Below are positions 40,411-51,991 of a stretch of DNA of 64,000 nucleotides, piece after piece. This stretch comes from Penium margaritaceum (lineage: Eukaryota; Streptophyta; Zygnematophyceae; Desmidiales; Peniaceae). Location of the stretch: contig SZWC01001610.1 of assembly GCA_023375785.1 (NCBI GenBank), forward strand, positions 197,730 through 261,729. The letters run 5' to 3'. The position numbers and the translations under genes are program-made. The notes below the pieces were generated by a model, which was not told the origin of the DNA, did not search any database, and was given only the letters and a program-made list of their open reading frames with translations. Position 1 is the first letter of the stretch, and each line of letters begins with the position of its first letter.

Positions 40411-43400
40411 GCCGCCGTAGCTGTCGCCGGCCCTGATGCCTCGACCTCGTCCAGCAGCTCCGCCACTCTGACACCTCCGCCAGTCCAACACACACCCGAG
40501 CCACAGTAGTACCATAAGCAGCCGTCAGCACCTCCATTTCTTTCACTGGCACCGTCCTCCTCCTACCCGGGCTCCGGTGCCGTCACTCCGCACTCGGTCT
40601 ACACTCCTGGGCTGTCCTCTTGTTAGCGTCAGCTGGAGTAGTTCATCGCGCTCCAGCTTGGCCTGCCTCGCCCTCCCCCCGGGGGAAGTGCGAGTTGCAT
40701 TGCTGCCTGCTCTCCTACCCAGCCCTGCATGACTAAGACTGAGTTACAATCGTGTCCCGTTTCCTCGTCTGTCTCATCGTCTCCCGTGGTTTTCTCTACC
40801 CCCTTCCATGACGACCTTGTATGGCTTGATGATTGGCAGTCCTGGTTCGCGCCTCCTTCCCCCGCGTCCGTGTCTCTTGCTTGTTTCCATGTGACCGTTA
40901 GCGTTCTGGTGACCCCGGTCCAGGACCCTGTTGAGACCTGGATCATAGACTCCGAAGCCACGCATCACATGACGGCCTCCCGTGAGGCCTTTAGCATGCT
41001 CGGTCCTGTTGGCGATGTCTCCGGTGTCTGGACAGGCTCCAGACAGGTGTTGCCTATCTGCAGTGTTGGTGGCGTTTGTTTCCATGGTCCTGCCGGTGAT
41101 GTCTTTCAAAGCGATGTCCTCTTCGTCCCTGGTCTCGACTTAGCCTCTTATCGGTCATTACCCTTTACCGCATGAGCATGGACGTTGTGCACGCGCGTGG
41201 TGTTGGCACTGTGTCGTTGCGTCCGTCTTGTCTTATCGTACTGCATGCCACCGCCCTTGGCAACCTGTGGCATGTACCTCGTCTATCCTCCTCTCCTTCA
41301 GTCTCCTCCCTGTCGGCCGACATAGGCCATGTGTTTGTCACCAGCACGCTCTCTGCTCTGCACACCCGCCTCTTACACCACCACCTTTGCCACGTCCACT
41401 CTACTGTCATCGATAGCATGCTCTGCACCCAGCCGACCAACGACCTTAACCCAGAGACTTTCTTTTTCGCGTGCCCCACAGAGTTTTGTGGCACTGTTAG
41501 TGCCATAGGGGCTAGCAGAAGATTGATTGCGCTCAGGGCAAGATGCACCAGTCCACATACCCTTTGTCTTCCTCCGCTGCATCCGCCCCTCTTGACCTGG
41601 TCCATTCTGACGTCATGGGCCCTTTCCCCACCGAGTATGTCCGAGAGCATGGTTGCTATGTCCTCACCCTCACTGACGACTATTCTTGCTACCGTTGGGT
41701 CTTCTGCCTTCGGTAGAAAAACGACATCGCCCGCGCCATCCAAGAATGGCTTGTCCTTGTAGAGCGCCAGTGTGGTCGCTCTCTTTGCCGCTTTCGCTCC
41801 GATCGCGATGGTGAGTACATGGGTGAGATCACGACCTTTCTTGCCTCCCGCAGTATCTATCATGAGATGTCTGCGGCCTACACGCTTGCCCAGAACGGTG
41901 TCTCCGAACGGTGGAACCGTACCATGGCCGACCTCGTCCGCACCATGCGGGTCGAGTCTGGTCTCTTTGATGGCTTCTGTTTTTAAGCCATGGCCTACAT
42001 GACATGGGTCTCGAAGAATCCCCTTCCTCGCCAGTCCACGCCGTACCAGCATTGGTACGGTCAGCGCGATGACCTCTGCCCGGCTCGCGTCTGGGGCTGC
42101 GTGGCCATTCTATGATTACCCGCCCCGCATCAGGGCAGCAAGCTTGACCCCCACGGCCGTCCCTGCACCTTCCTCGATGTCTCTTGTCAGTCCAAGGTCT
42201 GGCGCTTCTGGGATCTATCCCGGCACTGCATCGTCGAGTCCCGCGATGCCCTCTTCCTCGAGGACCTGTTTCCCCGTGACCTCATTCGCTCCGGTTCGTC
42301 CATGTCCATACCGTCGTGTGGGGGAGTGGTGAGTCCGTCCCTCGTTCTCATGCTTTCGGGTGACACATCCCTCAACCCCTCCGGGCTGGTAGCCCCTATA
42401 GCATCCACCGGCCCCCCCGGGCCAGCAGCCCCTGTCGCGTCTACTAGCCCCTCCGGGCCGGTGGCCCCAGTCGCATCCACTGGCCCCTTCGGGTCGGCTG
42501 TCCTAGTCGCGTCCACTGGCCCCTCCGCGCCTGCAGCTCTAGTCGTGCCCACTGGTCCCCCGGGGCCATCAACTCCAGTCGCGTCCACTGGCCCCTCCAG
42601 ACCGGTGGCCTCATATGCGTCCTCAGGCCCCTCTCAGCCGGCAGCCCCAGTCGTGTCCAATGACCCCTTCGTGCCGGCAGCCCCAGCAGCGTCCACTGGC
42701 CTCTCCGGGCCGGCAGCGTCAGTCGCGTCCACTGGCCCCTCCAGGCCTATAGCCCTGGTTGCATCCGCTGGCCCCTCCGAGCCAGCAGCCCCGTCCGCCT
42801 CCGTTGGCCCGTCGGACTCAGTGCCATCTCCTGCTCTGCCACGCTACACACGTGGCCGAGGCGGCAGACTCCGACTAAGGCCGTTGGTGATCGTGGCACC
42901 GCGCTCCGTAGCACATCGACCCCCTGTGGCTCCACTTGTCTCCTCCACTCCCACGGTCGTAAGTGTGGATCGTGGCACCAAAGCCCTGGGCCTATGCACC
43001 TCCGCCATCATTGCAGACCTTTGCCTTGTTCTGTAGTGGGCTACGCCATGCTTCATCACGAGCATCGGCACACTGTCGTCGCTACACTTGCACGCATCCC
43101 ACCTAGAGCTCAAGATGCTCACGCTCTCTCAGTCCGCTCCACAGCACGCCCGGAGGACCCAGCCACCCTCCGCGAGGCACGAGCCTCTCTTGAGGCCGCA
43201 CACTGGGACGTGGCCTGCGTCGATGAGCTCACTCCCATCGGACATCACTACGTGTACAACCTCGTCGACCTTCCTCCAGGTTGGAAGGCCATCGGCGCCA
43301 AGTGGGTCTTTCGGCGCAAGTAAGAACCCGACAGGTCCATGGACAAGTACAAAGCCCGCCTCACAGCCAAGGGGTTTGCCAAGATCCCTAGGGTCCATTA

Positions 43401-44713
43401 CAACCAGATCTTTGCCCCAGTTGGCCGGTTCTCCACTAGCAAGACTCTCTTCAGCCTGGTTGCCTAGCATGGGTGGGAGTTGCATCAGATGGACGTGAGC
43501 AACGCTTTTTTCCATGGCTCACTGGAGGGTGAGGAGCTCTACATGGTGCAACCCCTAGGCTTCGACGGTGGCACTAGGAGAGTCGGGCGGCTGCGCAAGG
43601 CCCTTCGACGGCTTGAAAGAGTCACCTCGGTGCTGGAACCAGGAGATCAAGACCACGCTCCTTTGCGGCGGGCTCCAGCGCAGCACCGCTGACCCCGCAC
43701 TACCTGTCAGTCCGCGAGGCCAGACTTTCATTGCTGTTCTGGTTTACGTCGGCGATGTCCTCATCGCGTCGCTAGACACGGCTGCTATCCAGCGTGTCAA
43801 GGACTTGGTGCACGCCGCCTACCACATGAAGGATCTCACATCTGCCCGAGTCTTCCTAGGCATGGAGCTCAAGCATGATCGCTCCCAGGGTGTTCTGCAC
43901 ATCCACCAGGCTGCCTATGTGCAGACTCTGTCCACCCGCTTTGCGGAAGACCTGCCACTCGTACCGACCGCATCCTCACCCATGTCACCTGATGGCCTGG
44001 TGAAGCTGAAGAGTCCTAACCCAGCTATTGTGGGGGAGTCAGTTGACGTGACCACGTACCTGCGAGTCATTGGGTCACTGATGTTCCTGGCAACGACGAT
44101 GTGCCCAGACGTCACGTTCGTTGTCAACCTCCTGGCCCACTTCCCTTCAGAGCCGAGTCACCTCCACTTCGAGGCCGCGATTTGAGTACTACGCTATGTC
44201 GCCTCGACTCCTCAGCGAGGTCTTATGTTCCGCCGCCAGCCCTTTGTTGTTGCGGTAGGCTACACCGACAGTGAGTGGGCTGGCAGCCCGGACGTTAGGA
44301 GTTGCACTGGCTGGATCTTTCTGATTGGTGGCACAGCTGTGTCCTGGCGCAGTGGCAAGCAAGTGTGCATTGCAAGCAGCACTGCTGAGGCTGAGTACCT
44401 GGCCCTTGCCTCGGGCGCGTGTGAGAGTGTGTGGTTGCATCGTTTGTTGTCTGAGTTGCGTCAGTCCGTCGCATCCGTCACATTGCATTGTGACAGTGAG
44501 AGTGCAATGACAATCGCCGACAATGATGGCATGCATCACACACGCACAAAGCACATCAACGTTGAGTATCACTATGTGCATTCGTTGTTGCATCATGTCA
44601 TCATCAGTATCGTGTGGGGTGAGACAGCACGGCAGCAAGCTGACTTCTTGACCAAGGCATTAAAGCACGACTCGTTCAAGAAGGCTGTGAGTGCCGTCAG
44701 CGTGCATCCGTGA
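40411..44713 (+). pseudogene. pol: copia Pol polyprotein (PR-IN-RT-RH), C-b
   Basis: Protease block IIDSEATHHM (DSG changed to DSE). The integrase zinc region is disrupted near 41486-41530 by an insertion relative to C-a that contains TGGCACT/AGTGCCA. Core blocks HSDVMG (about 41605) and SERWNRT (41905) are kept. The linker has 12-residue repeats. The reverse transcriptase motif reads YVGD (about 43745-43756), so a catalytic Asp is Gly. RNase H (44225-44713) is intact in one frame: GYTDSEWAGSPD, AEAEYLAL, DSESAMTI, ADFLTKAL. At least four frame changes. Confidence 0.87.
42380..42820 (+). repeat. 36-bp tandem repeats encoding collagen-like linker, C-b
   Basis: About 12 units of roughly ASTGPSGPAAPV, at the same place as 11923-12470 in C-a but more diverged between units and in one open frame (42302-43036). 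Confidence 0.85.
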
Positions 44714-44827
44714 GTGACTCTCTTTTCCCCTGCCTACGTCTCTGCGTTGCCTGCCCATGAAAATCTTGTGTAATCCACCATCTATGGGTGGTATGAGCAC
44801 GGTACGAAGACTCCACGGCCGCACACC

Positions 44828-45760
44828 ATGGACGCAATCCACAAGGCACCCATGGAACCTCTACTCGATGGTGCCCCAATGCCACTCTTACTCTCGGAAT
44901 GCGTGGGCGTCGCGGCTTCCGTGACCGCCATCCAACCGGTGCTGATGAGGCAGTCACTCGGTTGGAGCGACTTTGTGAGATTTGAGTTCCAATCTGCTCC
45001 TTGGCGGCCCATTGTAGAGGACTTTTGTCCAAAAGAGTTGTGGGAAAACCGGGGCACCATCTTGTTTGGGAAAATGTGGGTGCACAAGTTCACGGAGGAC
45101 TTGGGATAGTCGTGGTGCACGCGGGCAACGACGGCCCAAAAGTTGACTCCCAAATACGAGATGTGGATTTATGACATAATGCTCCGCCTTGCGGGGATTG
45201 TAGTGGGATACAATATGACATCGGAGTATATCCTCGACGCCGATCACACTGGTGTCATGGTGGTTCTGTCAAGGAGCAAGACTTGGACACCCACTGGGAG
45301 TAAAGAAGTGGCCACCTTTGGCGCCAAAGACAAGCACCAATTCACGGTTGTTGTCACATCCTCCTTGGACGGCGACATGTTTCCCATTCAGGCAAGCATG
45401 TGTACATTCAACATGCTTCAGTTTCCTTTTCTCATGAAACCTGTTGAGCCCACCATTGGACACCGTATTGACCCATGTGCAGGTCATGTTTTTCTGGAAT
45501 GACTGCTATGGTGCGACCATCCGGGCCGCATGCCGCCAAAGCCAAAGAACTCGATGGCACATCACTCAAACCCAAAACCACTGGGCCAACAAGCTAACAA
45601 CGTACGCGTGCATTCCATCACGCACGTTTCAATGGATTTTCCCTTGCCTTATCTACGCAAACATGTCAATGCTGGTCGTGACGCACTTTGCTTGCCGGCG
45701 CACCAGCAATGAACCAATTTTCCATACGCCAAGAATTGAAAGGACCCAAACATTCTTTTA
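44828..45760 (+). pseudogene. pogo-like DDE transposase remnant
   Basis: Two open stretches (44828-45109, 45143-45502) and a frame-shifted third (45444-45761) read as one protein with a TAG between the first two. Recognisable pogo/Tigger-type blocks: WCTRATTAQKLTPKYE before the core, LDADHTGVMVV with the first catalytic Asp (codon 45242-45244), GSKEVATFGAKDKHQFTV, GDMFPIQ, then WHITQTQNHWANK in a different frame. The second and third catalytic acids are not recognisable. Terminal inverted repeats were not found. A cut-and-paste transposase, now dead. Identification rests on motif memory, so family-level placement is moderately sure. Confidence 0.65.
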
Positions 45761-46525
45761 ACACAATTGAAAGAGGTACATCAAGATTCCTTCCCAGTGG
45801 CTAAGGAGTCGGAACAAATAAATGGGTCTGACCCAAAAAAAACATACATTGATCACTTTCCAAATATAAGCAAGAATACGGTAGCAGATAAGAAAGTGTA
45901 CAAGAGAGTGAGTATATTGAAAGTGAAAACTCACCCTTTTGTAAACTTCCATGTTTGTAACGTTGTAGATAGGTAGGACGGGGGCAGTGAGGTGAAAGTG
46001 CATGTGTGGATTGAATGCAGAGGTGGAAAAGCAAGTGTATGTTGTGTGCATAGGGGTGTGTACTTGTGTATAAGGTTCGGAGGTGTATGGGTCAATGAGT
46101 GGATTCTGTACAAATGTATGCACTAATTGTGAAGTTTTGTGGTGAATTTGCCAAGATTTGTTTTGGTGGACAGTGTAAAGGATCGATCCAAGGTGAATGT
46201 GCATGTGTAAGTTTATACTCTACTGACTTATAAACTCGATTTCAACCCTTTTTTACCTCGCCGAATTGTGTACTTTTTCAAACTCACACATGCATTTAAA
46301 TAATTGTGGAAGTCAAAAATCGAATTCAAAGTGCCACCATACAGGTTTCGTCCTTGGGTTCATAGATTCATGTGTATTTTGTTTTGCGACTCATCTTCTC
46401 ATAATTTTCTGAACATTGCACAACTCCGGTGTCATGCTCCATGGTCCAGCAATTCAAAACACCAAACGGTGATTTGAATCACCGGATTACTGCGTCGCTT
46501 GACATTCGGTGATCACCGCATGTCA
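45761..46525. other. No recognised feature
   Basis: AT-rich sequence with short open frames only. I see no domain, repeat or structured element worth annotating. TGTACAAATG/GTGTGT-like patches are simple-sequence drift. Confidence 0.5.
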
Positions 46526-46542
46526 AGCAGCATACCGCGACT
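46526..46542 (+). repeat. LINE target-site duplication (left)
   Basis: AGCAGCATACCGCGACT, repeated at 46973-46989 with one mismatch (..CGCGGCT). Confidence 0.85.
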
Positions 46543-46972
46543 TTAAAGGAATAATCAACATAACACAACAGCTAACTCACATGTCACACACCTGCAAGGT
46601 TGACAAAAAATTACACCCACATTGTTTTGCTGTTCACCCAACGCTGAAAAAAACTGGCTTAACACATCTACCTCCTCGGGGGGACGGGTACATCAAAGCC
46701 TAGTGTAGAATCTAGCTTTGATCCCCCATGCCATAGGGTTACAACCCGTGGCGAAGGTACCCTTAGGGGTGAGGGTTAGTGGGTGAGACTCCCACATCAC
46801 CCACGCAGGACTCTGTTTCCTCTGTGGGTACCTAAACTGGTGTGACTCGTCACATAAAGCACAGTCTTTTGACTGAAAGCTTTCGCCAGAGGGATCTTTT
46901 CTAAGACCCCAAGGGTGCAGCATAGGTTCCCTCACCTCTAAGGCTGTCTAAGCCACACACACAAAAAAAAAG
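46543..46972 (+). mobile_element. 5'-truncated LINE copy with A-rich tail
   Basis: A 430-bp insertion bounded by a 17-bp near-perfect duplication and ending CCACACACAC followed by nine A residues, as expected for target-primed reverse transcription. It holds the end of an ORF (DKKLHPHC segment) and a 3' UTR with CCATAGGGTTACAACCC and AGCATAGGTTCCCTCACC blocks. The same ORF end and 3' UTR recur at about 61930-62296. GGTTACAACCC resembles a tRNA-type B box, but the neighbouring ORF end argues for a LINE rather than a SINE. Confidence 0.78.
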
Positions 46973-46997
46973 AGCAGCATACCGCGGCTGCGTGTCA

Positions 46998-47029
46998 GGT
47001 ACACGCGGTCCAATGGGACCACGTGTACC
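46998..47029. repeat. Hairpin (14-bp arms)
   Basis: GGTACACGCGGTCC (46998-47011) pairs with GGACCACGTGTACC (47016-47029), one mismatch, 4-base loop. It lies in the target DNA just right of the LINE copy. Function unknown. Confidence 0.65.
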
Positions 47030-47040
47030 AGTACCTGTGG

Positions 47041-48260
47041 ACCTGTCACAAATCCTGTCAGATCGCGCGCGGGGCAATTAGACCATACTCGTGTGTTTCT
47101 TTGGATAGATTTGCGTGTTCGCCGAAATGAACAAAATTGACCCAAACCGGTCGACGAATTTAAGGTACCACCCACAGCCTTTCGACGAATTCCAGCAAAA
47201 CAAGACGAAATGAACCCGGCGTCGAAATTAAAGATGTATAAATTGACGAGTGCCAAGTCATATAATTTCAAATTCAGTAGGGTATAGAGGTGTAAGGATG
47301 AATGAGATTCATGAGAGAGAAAGAATCCACTAGTGCTTGATGTTGTACGTGTGAGGCTCACGGTAGGTAAGAGTGGAGGAATGTGAAGAGATAGTGCATG
47401 AGGAGAGTACATGTGGATGTTGATAAATGAGAAGAGTTTCGTGATTGAGGACGGGAACCAATGTGTAAGTGTGTGACTTAGCAGGTAAAGACCATTTCTT
47501 ACCTTCCAATCTCAGGATAGTCCTAAAACACTCTTGGAATTGGTTCAAAAATATACTGTGGAGAGTTCATCTCCAAACACTTGCGCCACTTAAGCCCTTA
47601 ACAGCCATTGTACCGACAGCCAAAACAGTAGCCGATCGGTTGACCAACAGTGTCGCTCAACTGGTACTGTCGCTCAACCGGTAGGTACCCTACTTCCTGG
47701 TGAATTTGATTTAAACTATTGTTCTGTTCATTACATCTTGCCAAATTATATGTTTCAAAAAACGTAGATTGGCAATAAAATAAATTCAGAGCAAAATTCG
47801 TGTGTCAGTCACAATGTTTGCGGTCGGGGTTGTTTGCTTGCTGATCTTCTGCGATATCGGTTCAATACGTGCATGTGAGGACAATCTTTTAGGGAATATG
47901 TAGAAATCTGCTAAATAGGTAACGTCGAAACACGGAAGCTCTCAGTGTTTCAATCGCGAGTGGGTTGAGGAGTGACCTCGGACTTCACCGAGTCCCCTCT
48001 TCTTACGGGTCATACCCAAGTCGCGTCGTCATAGAGCAAGACCGACATTTTGAAGTTACGCAATACTTTCGTATTTACAGTTATGATTATCTTGACGAGT
48101 CTGTCCGTTGTGTTTCCCACTTCATTTTGTGCTCCTTTCCTTTCGTCAAGAGCCCGTTCGAGTATGTTTTATTCAATGAATAGGAAGTCGCCGATGGACT
48201 AAGGGTACGGTAATAACCTCTCACCTAATATGGCGAGGTTTTAACACATTTCCATGTAGG
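47041..48260. other. No recognised gene
   Basis: AT-rich. A short block at 47176-47220 (TTTCGACGAATTCCAGC..CCCGG) recurs at 49452-49495. The open frame at 47965-48183 has no motif I recognise. Confidence 0.5.
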
Positions 48261-48266
48261 CGAAAT

Positions 48267-48653
48267 GTGGTATGGGGGCATAAGTTCGATTTTCCTTGTT
48301 TTGTCTTTGGTAATCAAAACAAGCCCCTAGTGGTTGGTTTGTCCCTTTCCAACCTCCACATGAGTTTTATAATTGACCATGCCAACTGGCATAGTCAAAC
48401 CTTTTCTATGAAATATTTTCAAAACTTAAAATATTTCATCTCTACAAAATACTGGCCCGCATCACTGTTCGTATTTGTTGGACTCCCTGCGTGCGAAGCA
48501 TGGTTCAACAATTCACATCTTCAAACCATTGCTTTGCTTTCTTTTGACTTCCACATGTGGAACCAAGTGTGCTTCGGATGCAATGTGCAACACGTAGTAT
48601 ACCGTACACAAATAGACGACTCCGTACACTATCTAAGGCAAAATGCCGGCTAG
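48267..48653 (+). other. Open frame of 128 codons, not recognised
   Basis: An uninterrupted frame rich in F, N, H and W, with no signal, membrane pattern or motif I can name and no neighbour that supports it. The length is not exceptional for AT-rich DNA. Probably chance or a very old repeat. Confidence 0.2.
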
Positions 48654-48991
48654 TCAACGGCATGTGGCAGAAGAAAACAAAATGTAGAAGAACGTATCAC
48701 TCGTCGATATTCGCTGTCAACCCAACTATGTTGGTTTCCACATGAAGTTGTCAAAATACCTGAAAACTCGTGAAAATCAACGAGGGTTGACAACCAGATA
48801 GCCGCAGTCACTGTTTTGCAATGTAAAATTTCCATGTGAAAGAGCTGAAACTATTTGTCTCGATGATCACCAATTGACAGGTCCCTGTGTAGCTTTCAAA
48901 TATATTTGATGAAATCTGGAGGTTAGCTTTGTTTCTGTGACTTCGACGTCAATCGTGTGTACGAATTTTGTTGTAAACAAAAACATTCCAG

Positions 48992-49110
48992 TGTGAAAGG
49001 ATGACGCGTTCCGATGTCTATTGCAAATTTGCGAGTTCACACTCGACGGTGTCTGCGGAAACGCAAAACGATGATCGGAACGTGTCATGCGAAAGGATGA
49101 CGCGTTCCGA
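48992..49110. repeat. Short direct repeat GAAAGGATGACGCGTTCCGA
   Basis: A 20-bp word occurs at about 48996 and 49090, with an inverted partial copy (ATCGGAACGTGTCAT) between them at about 49074. This gives a small direct/inverted cluster of unknown role. Confidence 0.6.
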
Positions 49111-49499
49111 TCGAGTACATTTTCTCAATGCCATTCACGTACACATAGGATGACAACTGTTTCCACAACCCTTCACATCCAAAACCATATGGTTTACCAC
49201 ACTGGACGCCAAAGCCTGCTTAGTCTCACTTTGCGAAAGTCAAAAGAGAGCAAAGCACGTGTTAAGAGCACGCAGTGACATGTCCATATGGTCCCATGGA
49301 CCGCGTGGAAAGGCCACACTTGACCTGTCAGGTGGCCTAACTGATCGCGCGTCCACACTCGCGATTGATCAGGTGAGGTTTTCTATCGGGCTGGATCAAT
49401 TCTCAGCACACAGAGGTTCAAATGGATATGTTGCAGATTTCAACATCTGACTACCTGAATTTTGACGAATTCCAGGAAAATCAGCTGAAATTCACCCGG

Positions 49500-51140
49500 A
49501 GCCAGTTTTAAAGCTTTCCAAATTCTCAACAGCTCATTGAACAAACTCACCAGGCACTAAGATAAGCTATCATTTTGGTAGTTATCTGGCATAGGTATGC
49601 TTGAAAAAATATCCAACAAAAAGCTGCTCACAATAGCGGTTTTCTCTTTAAGCTGATTTGTGCCAACCCTCCCCATTCCCAAACTATCCAATGTCCCTAT
49701 TGATTGCTTGGGTTTTGGGCCTCTACGCTAACCGCGGTCGAATGCTAGCAAGAATCGGTGAATAAGGCACTTGGATGGTCGATTCTTTTAGTGCCTATGT
49801 GTCGTCGGAGGATAACACGATGAGTGATCAAACGACATATTGTTGTTGCAGCAATAACTAAGAATATTTGATATTGTAAAGGTGATATCATGTACATCCA
49901 GATCGACAGTCAGTGCCGATCAATGGGTGAGCTCAAAATGCAGGGTTTTGAAAAAAATTGCATCCAATGGCACGCCTACAGATGTCTGTGTTTGAATTGA
50001 CCTGTTCACTAGTATACACCGCTTGGTCACTTGCGTGTCATGTGTCGTGCATTTCCACGTTCACTCACCACATTCACACCTCAGCTTGAGGGGGGTGGGA
50101 TATGGTATAGTGAGCCCAAATCGGATCTCCTTTCCTCCTCGCAATTGCTCAAGTAAATAGGATGAGTACATGCAAACGTGTAGAGTTCTTGTACTTGATG
50201 TCGGTGGATGTGTGCTCAAGTGAGCATGGTGAGTTTCATGGAAATTTTCTTGTTGAAAATCAAGTAGTACACAATTGCGCCATTCATCTACACACTGTGT
50301 TGTAAATTTACTCATTAAATTCCTGGAATTGGGGAATGGCAGAGAGGAATGATGTTTCAAAGCAAACCAGAGAAACAACTTCTCATCAAACTAAACATCT
50401 TGATCAATGCCTCCAAGGGCATTTTTCCCCTTCCAGCTCTAAGTGTTCCTTTAAAGAAGTTGTCTAAAGACTATTTTTTTTAGATAGCCACAAATAGGTA
50501 TGGTTAGAATGCTCCACAGATTTTGATGACCTAGAATTGTGAGCTCTAACGGCAATTGACTGAAATCACACACACACACAAAAATGTTTCCTGTAGTAAG
50601 AATTGTTTTCCCTCAAACATTGTTGTTTGCATGTGTCTTTCTAAAAAAATTGTAAACATCCATGAAAGAAGAGTCCACATGAAAACCCTTTGATAAGAAT
50701 TGCATATGGATACACTGGATTTGTTTTCTTCCAGAAGTGGTTTACATTTTCATTACCAGCAAGGTAACAATTTTCTAAGTAGTCCATTGTGTATGGTTAT
50801 GTAAAGGATTCACTATTGAAGGAGAATATGAATTTGGGTTGATTGGTTCTAAACGAGTCCCTTCTGCTGTGTCCAAGACTTCCACTACAGTAGCAATGAT
50901 AGTAAGTACAAAAAAGGACATATTTAACGATGTACCCTACTGGTCTTTAATTTCGATATTAGATATTGTTTTTCTTAGTTTGCTCAACGAAAATGGAAAT
51001 TAGTCGAATCAGTTAGGTACCACATAAATAATTCACAACAGATGGCAAAAAATAAATTTCCAGTAAGCCAGGTGTTTACTCTATCTAGTTCTGAAAATAC
51101 TTAGAGGATATCGTGCTTGGACTAATTTCCCCATAGAATC
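49500..51140. other. No recognised feature
   Basis: AT-rich with only short open frames on both strands. No repeat shared with the rest of the window was seen. Confidence 0.45.
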
Positions 51141-51291
51141 GGTTCATGTCTGGCTCGCAGACATGAACCAATGGGTTGACGAGAGTGACGCGCCAGTCTG
51201 ACGAGGCGGTTTTCCGCGAGAAACGGAAAGCCGCCTCGTCAGACTCGCACTGATTGACACCGCAACCTTGTAGTTGCGGTGTCAAACAGTG
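51141..51291. repeat. Three consecutive hairpins
   Basis: (1) GGTTCATGTCTG 51141-51152 with 51158-51169, 12 bp perfect, 5-base loop. (2) 51195-51216 with 51224-51245, 22 bp with a single G-T, 7-base loop. (3) TTGACACCGCAAC 51254-51266 with 51273-51285, 13 bp perfect, 6-base loop, extended by CACTG/CAGTG after one mismatch. The three stems are unrelated in sequence. A smaller palindrome, GGGTTACGTAGTAACCC, follows near 51332. Confidence 0.85.
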
Positions 51292-51991
51292 TCGATGTCG
51301 AATGTTCGGATCACGTTTTTGGGGTTACGTAGTAACCCTATGCAATCGGTTCGGTATCCAAGAATCAGCGCTGACGTCAGAAAATCCGCCGCACAAGGAC
51401 TTCCGCCATGGCAATTCTGTCTGCGGTCGGTGTTTCTGTCCACCGACAGCCCATCGAGAATTTTCTAGGTATTTTTTTCAGCACTTATGTCGCGTCCGGA
51501 AGACAGGCCCTCTCTGAGCGTGATTTTCCTTGCGGAAGCGACTTCCAGTCCGAGAAATACGCGCAAATCGGACAGACTTCGCGCAGCAACCAGGGTTTTT
51601 TCCGAAACAGATACCGGACATCGCAAGCAAGCACTTGACTTCACCGACGACGACTTCTAGGACAGGAGGGGAAGGTCGAGCAAAACTCGTTTCCAGGGCA
51701 GATAACATGTTTAAACCCGGCTTCAGTCTACTACTACGTAACCCCGATGCAAGCCTGCCTGCAGCCAATGCCACTAGTTTTCGTTCGACAAAAGCTAGAG
51801 GCCCACCCAAATAACTATATAAGCAAAAACCATGGTCGAAAGTAAAGCACACATAAACAGAAATTTTGAAAAAATCGAAGTTAAAGATCAGTAGGGTATG
51901 TATAAAGTGTGCATGAATACCCGATCTCGTTTGAAAACATTTGTTGTTCTACTGTGTAACAAAACATTTCCCCTTTTTGGGCTATTTAATT

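Larger units (their letters stand above)
37177..44757 (+). mobile_element. Ty1/copia element, family C, copy C-b (3' truncated)
   Basis: Plus-strand copia element: 5' LTR 37177-38031, primer site 38032, leader with stem-loops and triplets, gag from 39085, pol to 44713. After the pol stop it follows C-a for about 45 bp (GTGAGTG..CTCTCTTT..GCCTGCGTCT-like) and then diverges at about 44757. No polypurine tract or 3' LTR is present. Unlike C-a it keeps the full gag, so it shows what C-a lost. Many stops and frame changes. Confidence 0.9.

Noticed and set aside
46700-46972. Independent tRNA-derived SINE
   Set aside because: The duplication boundary includes an upstream ORF end shared with the copy at 61930, so a 5'-truncated LINE explains it better.
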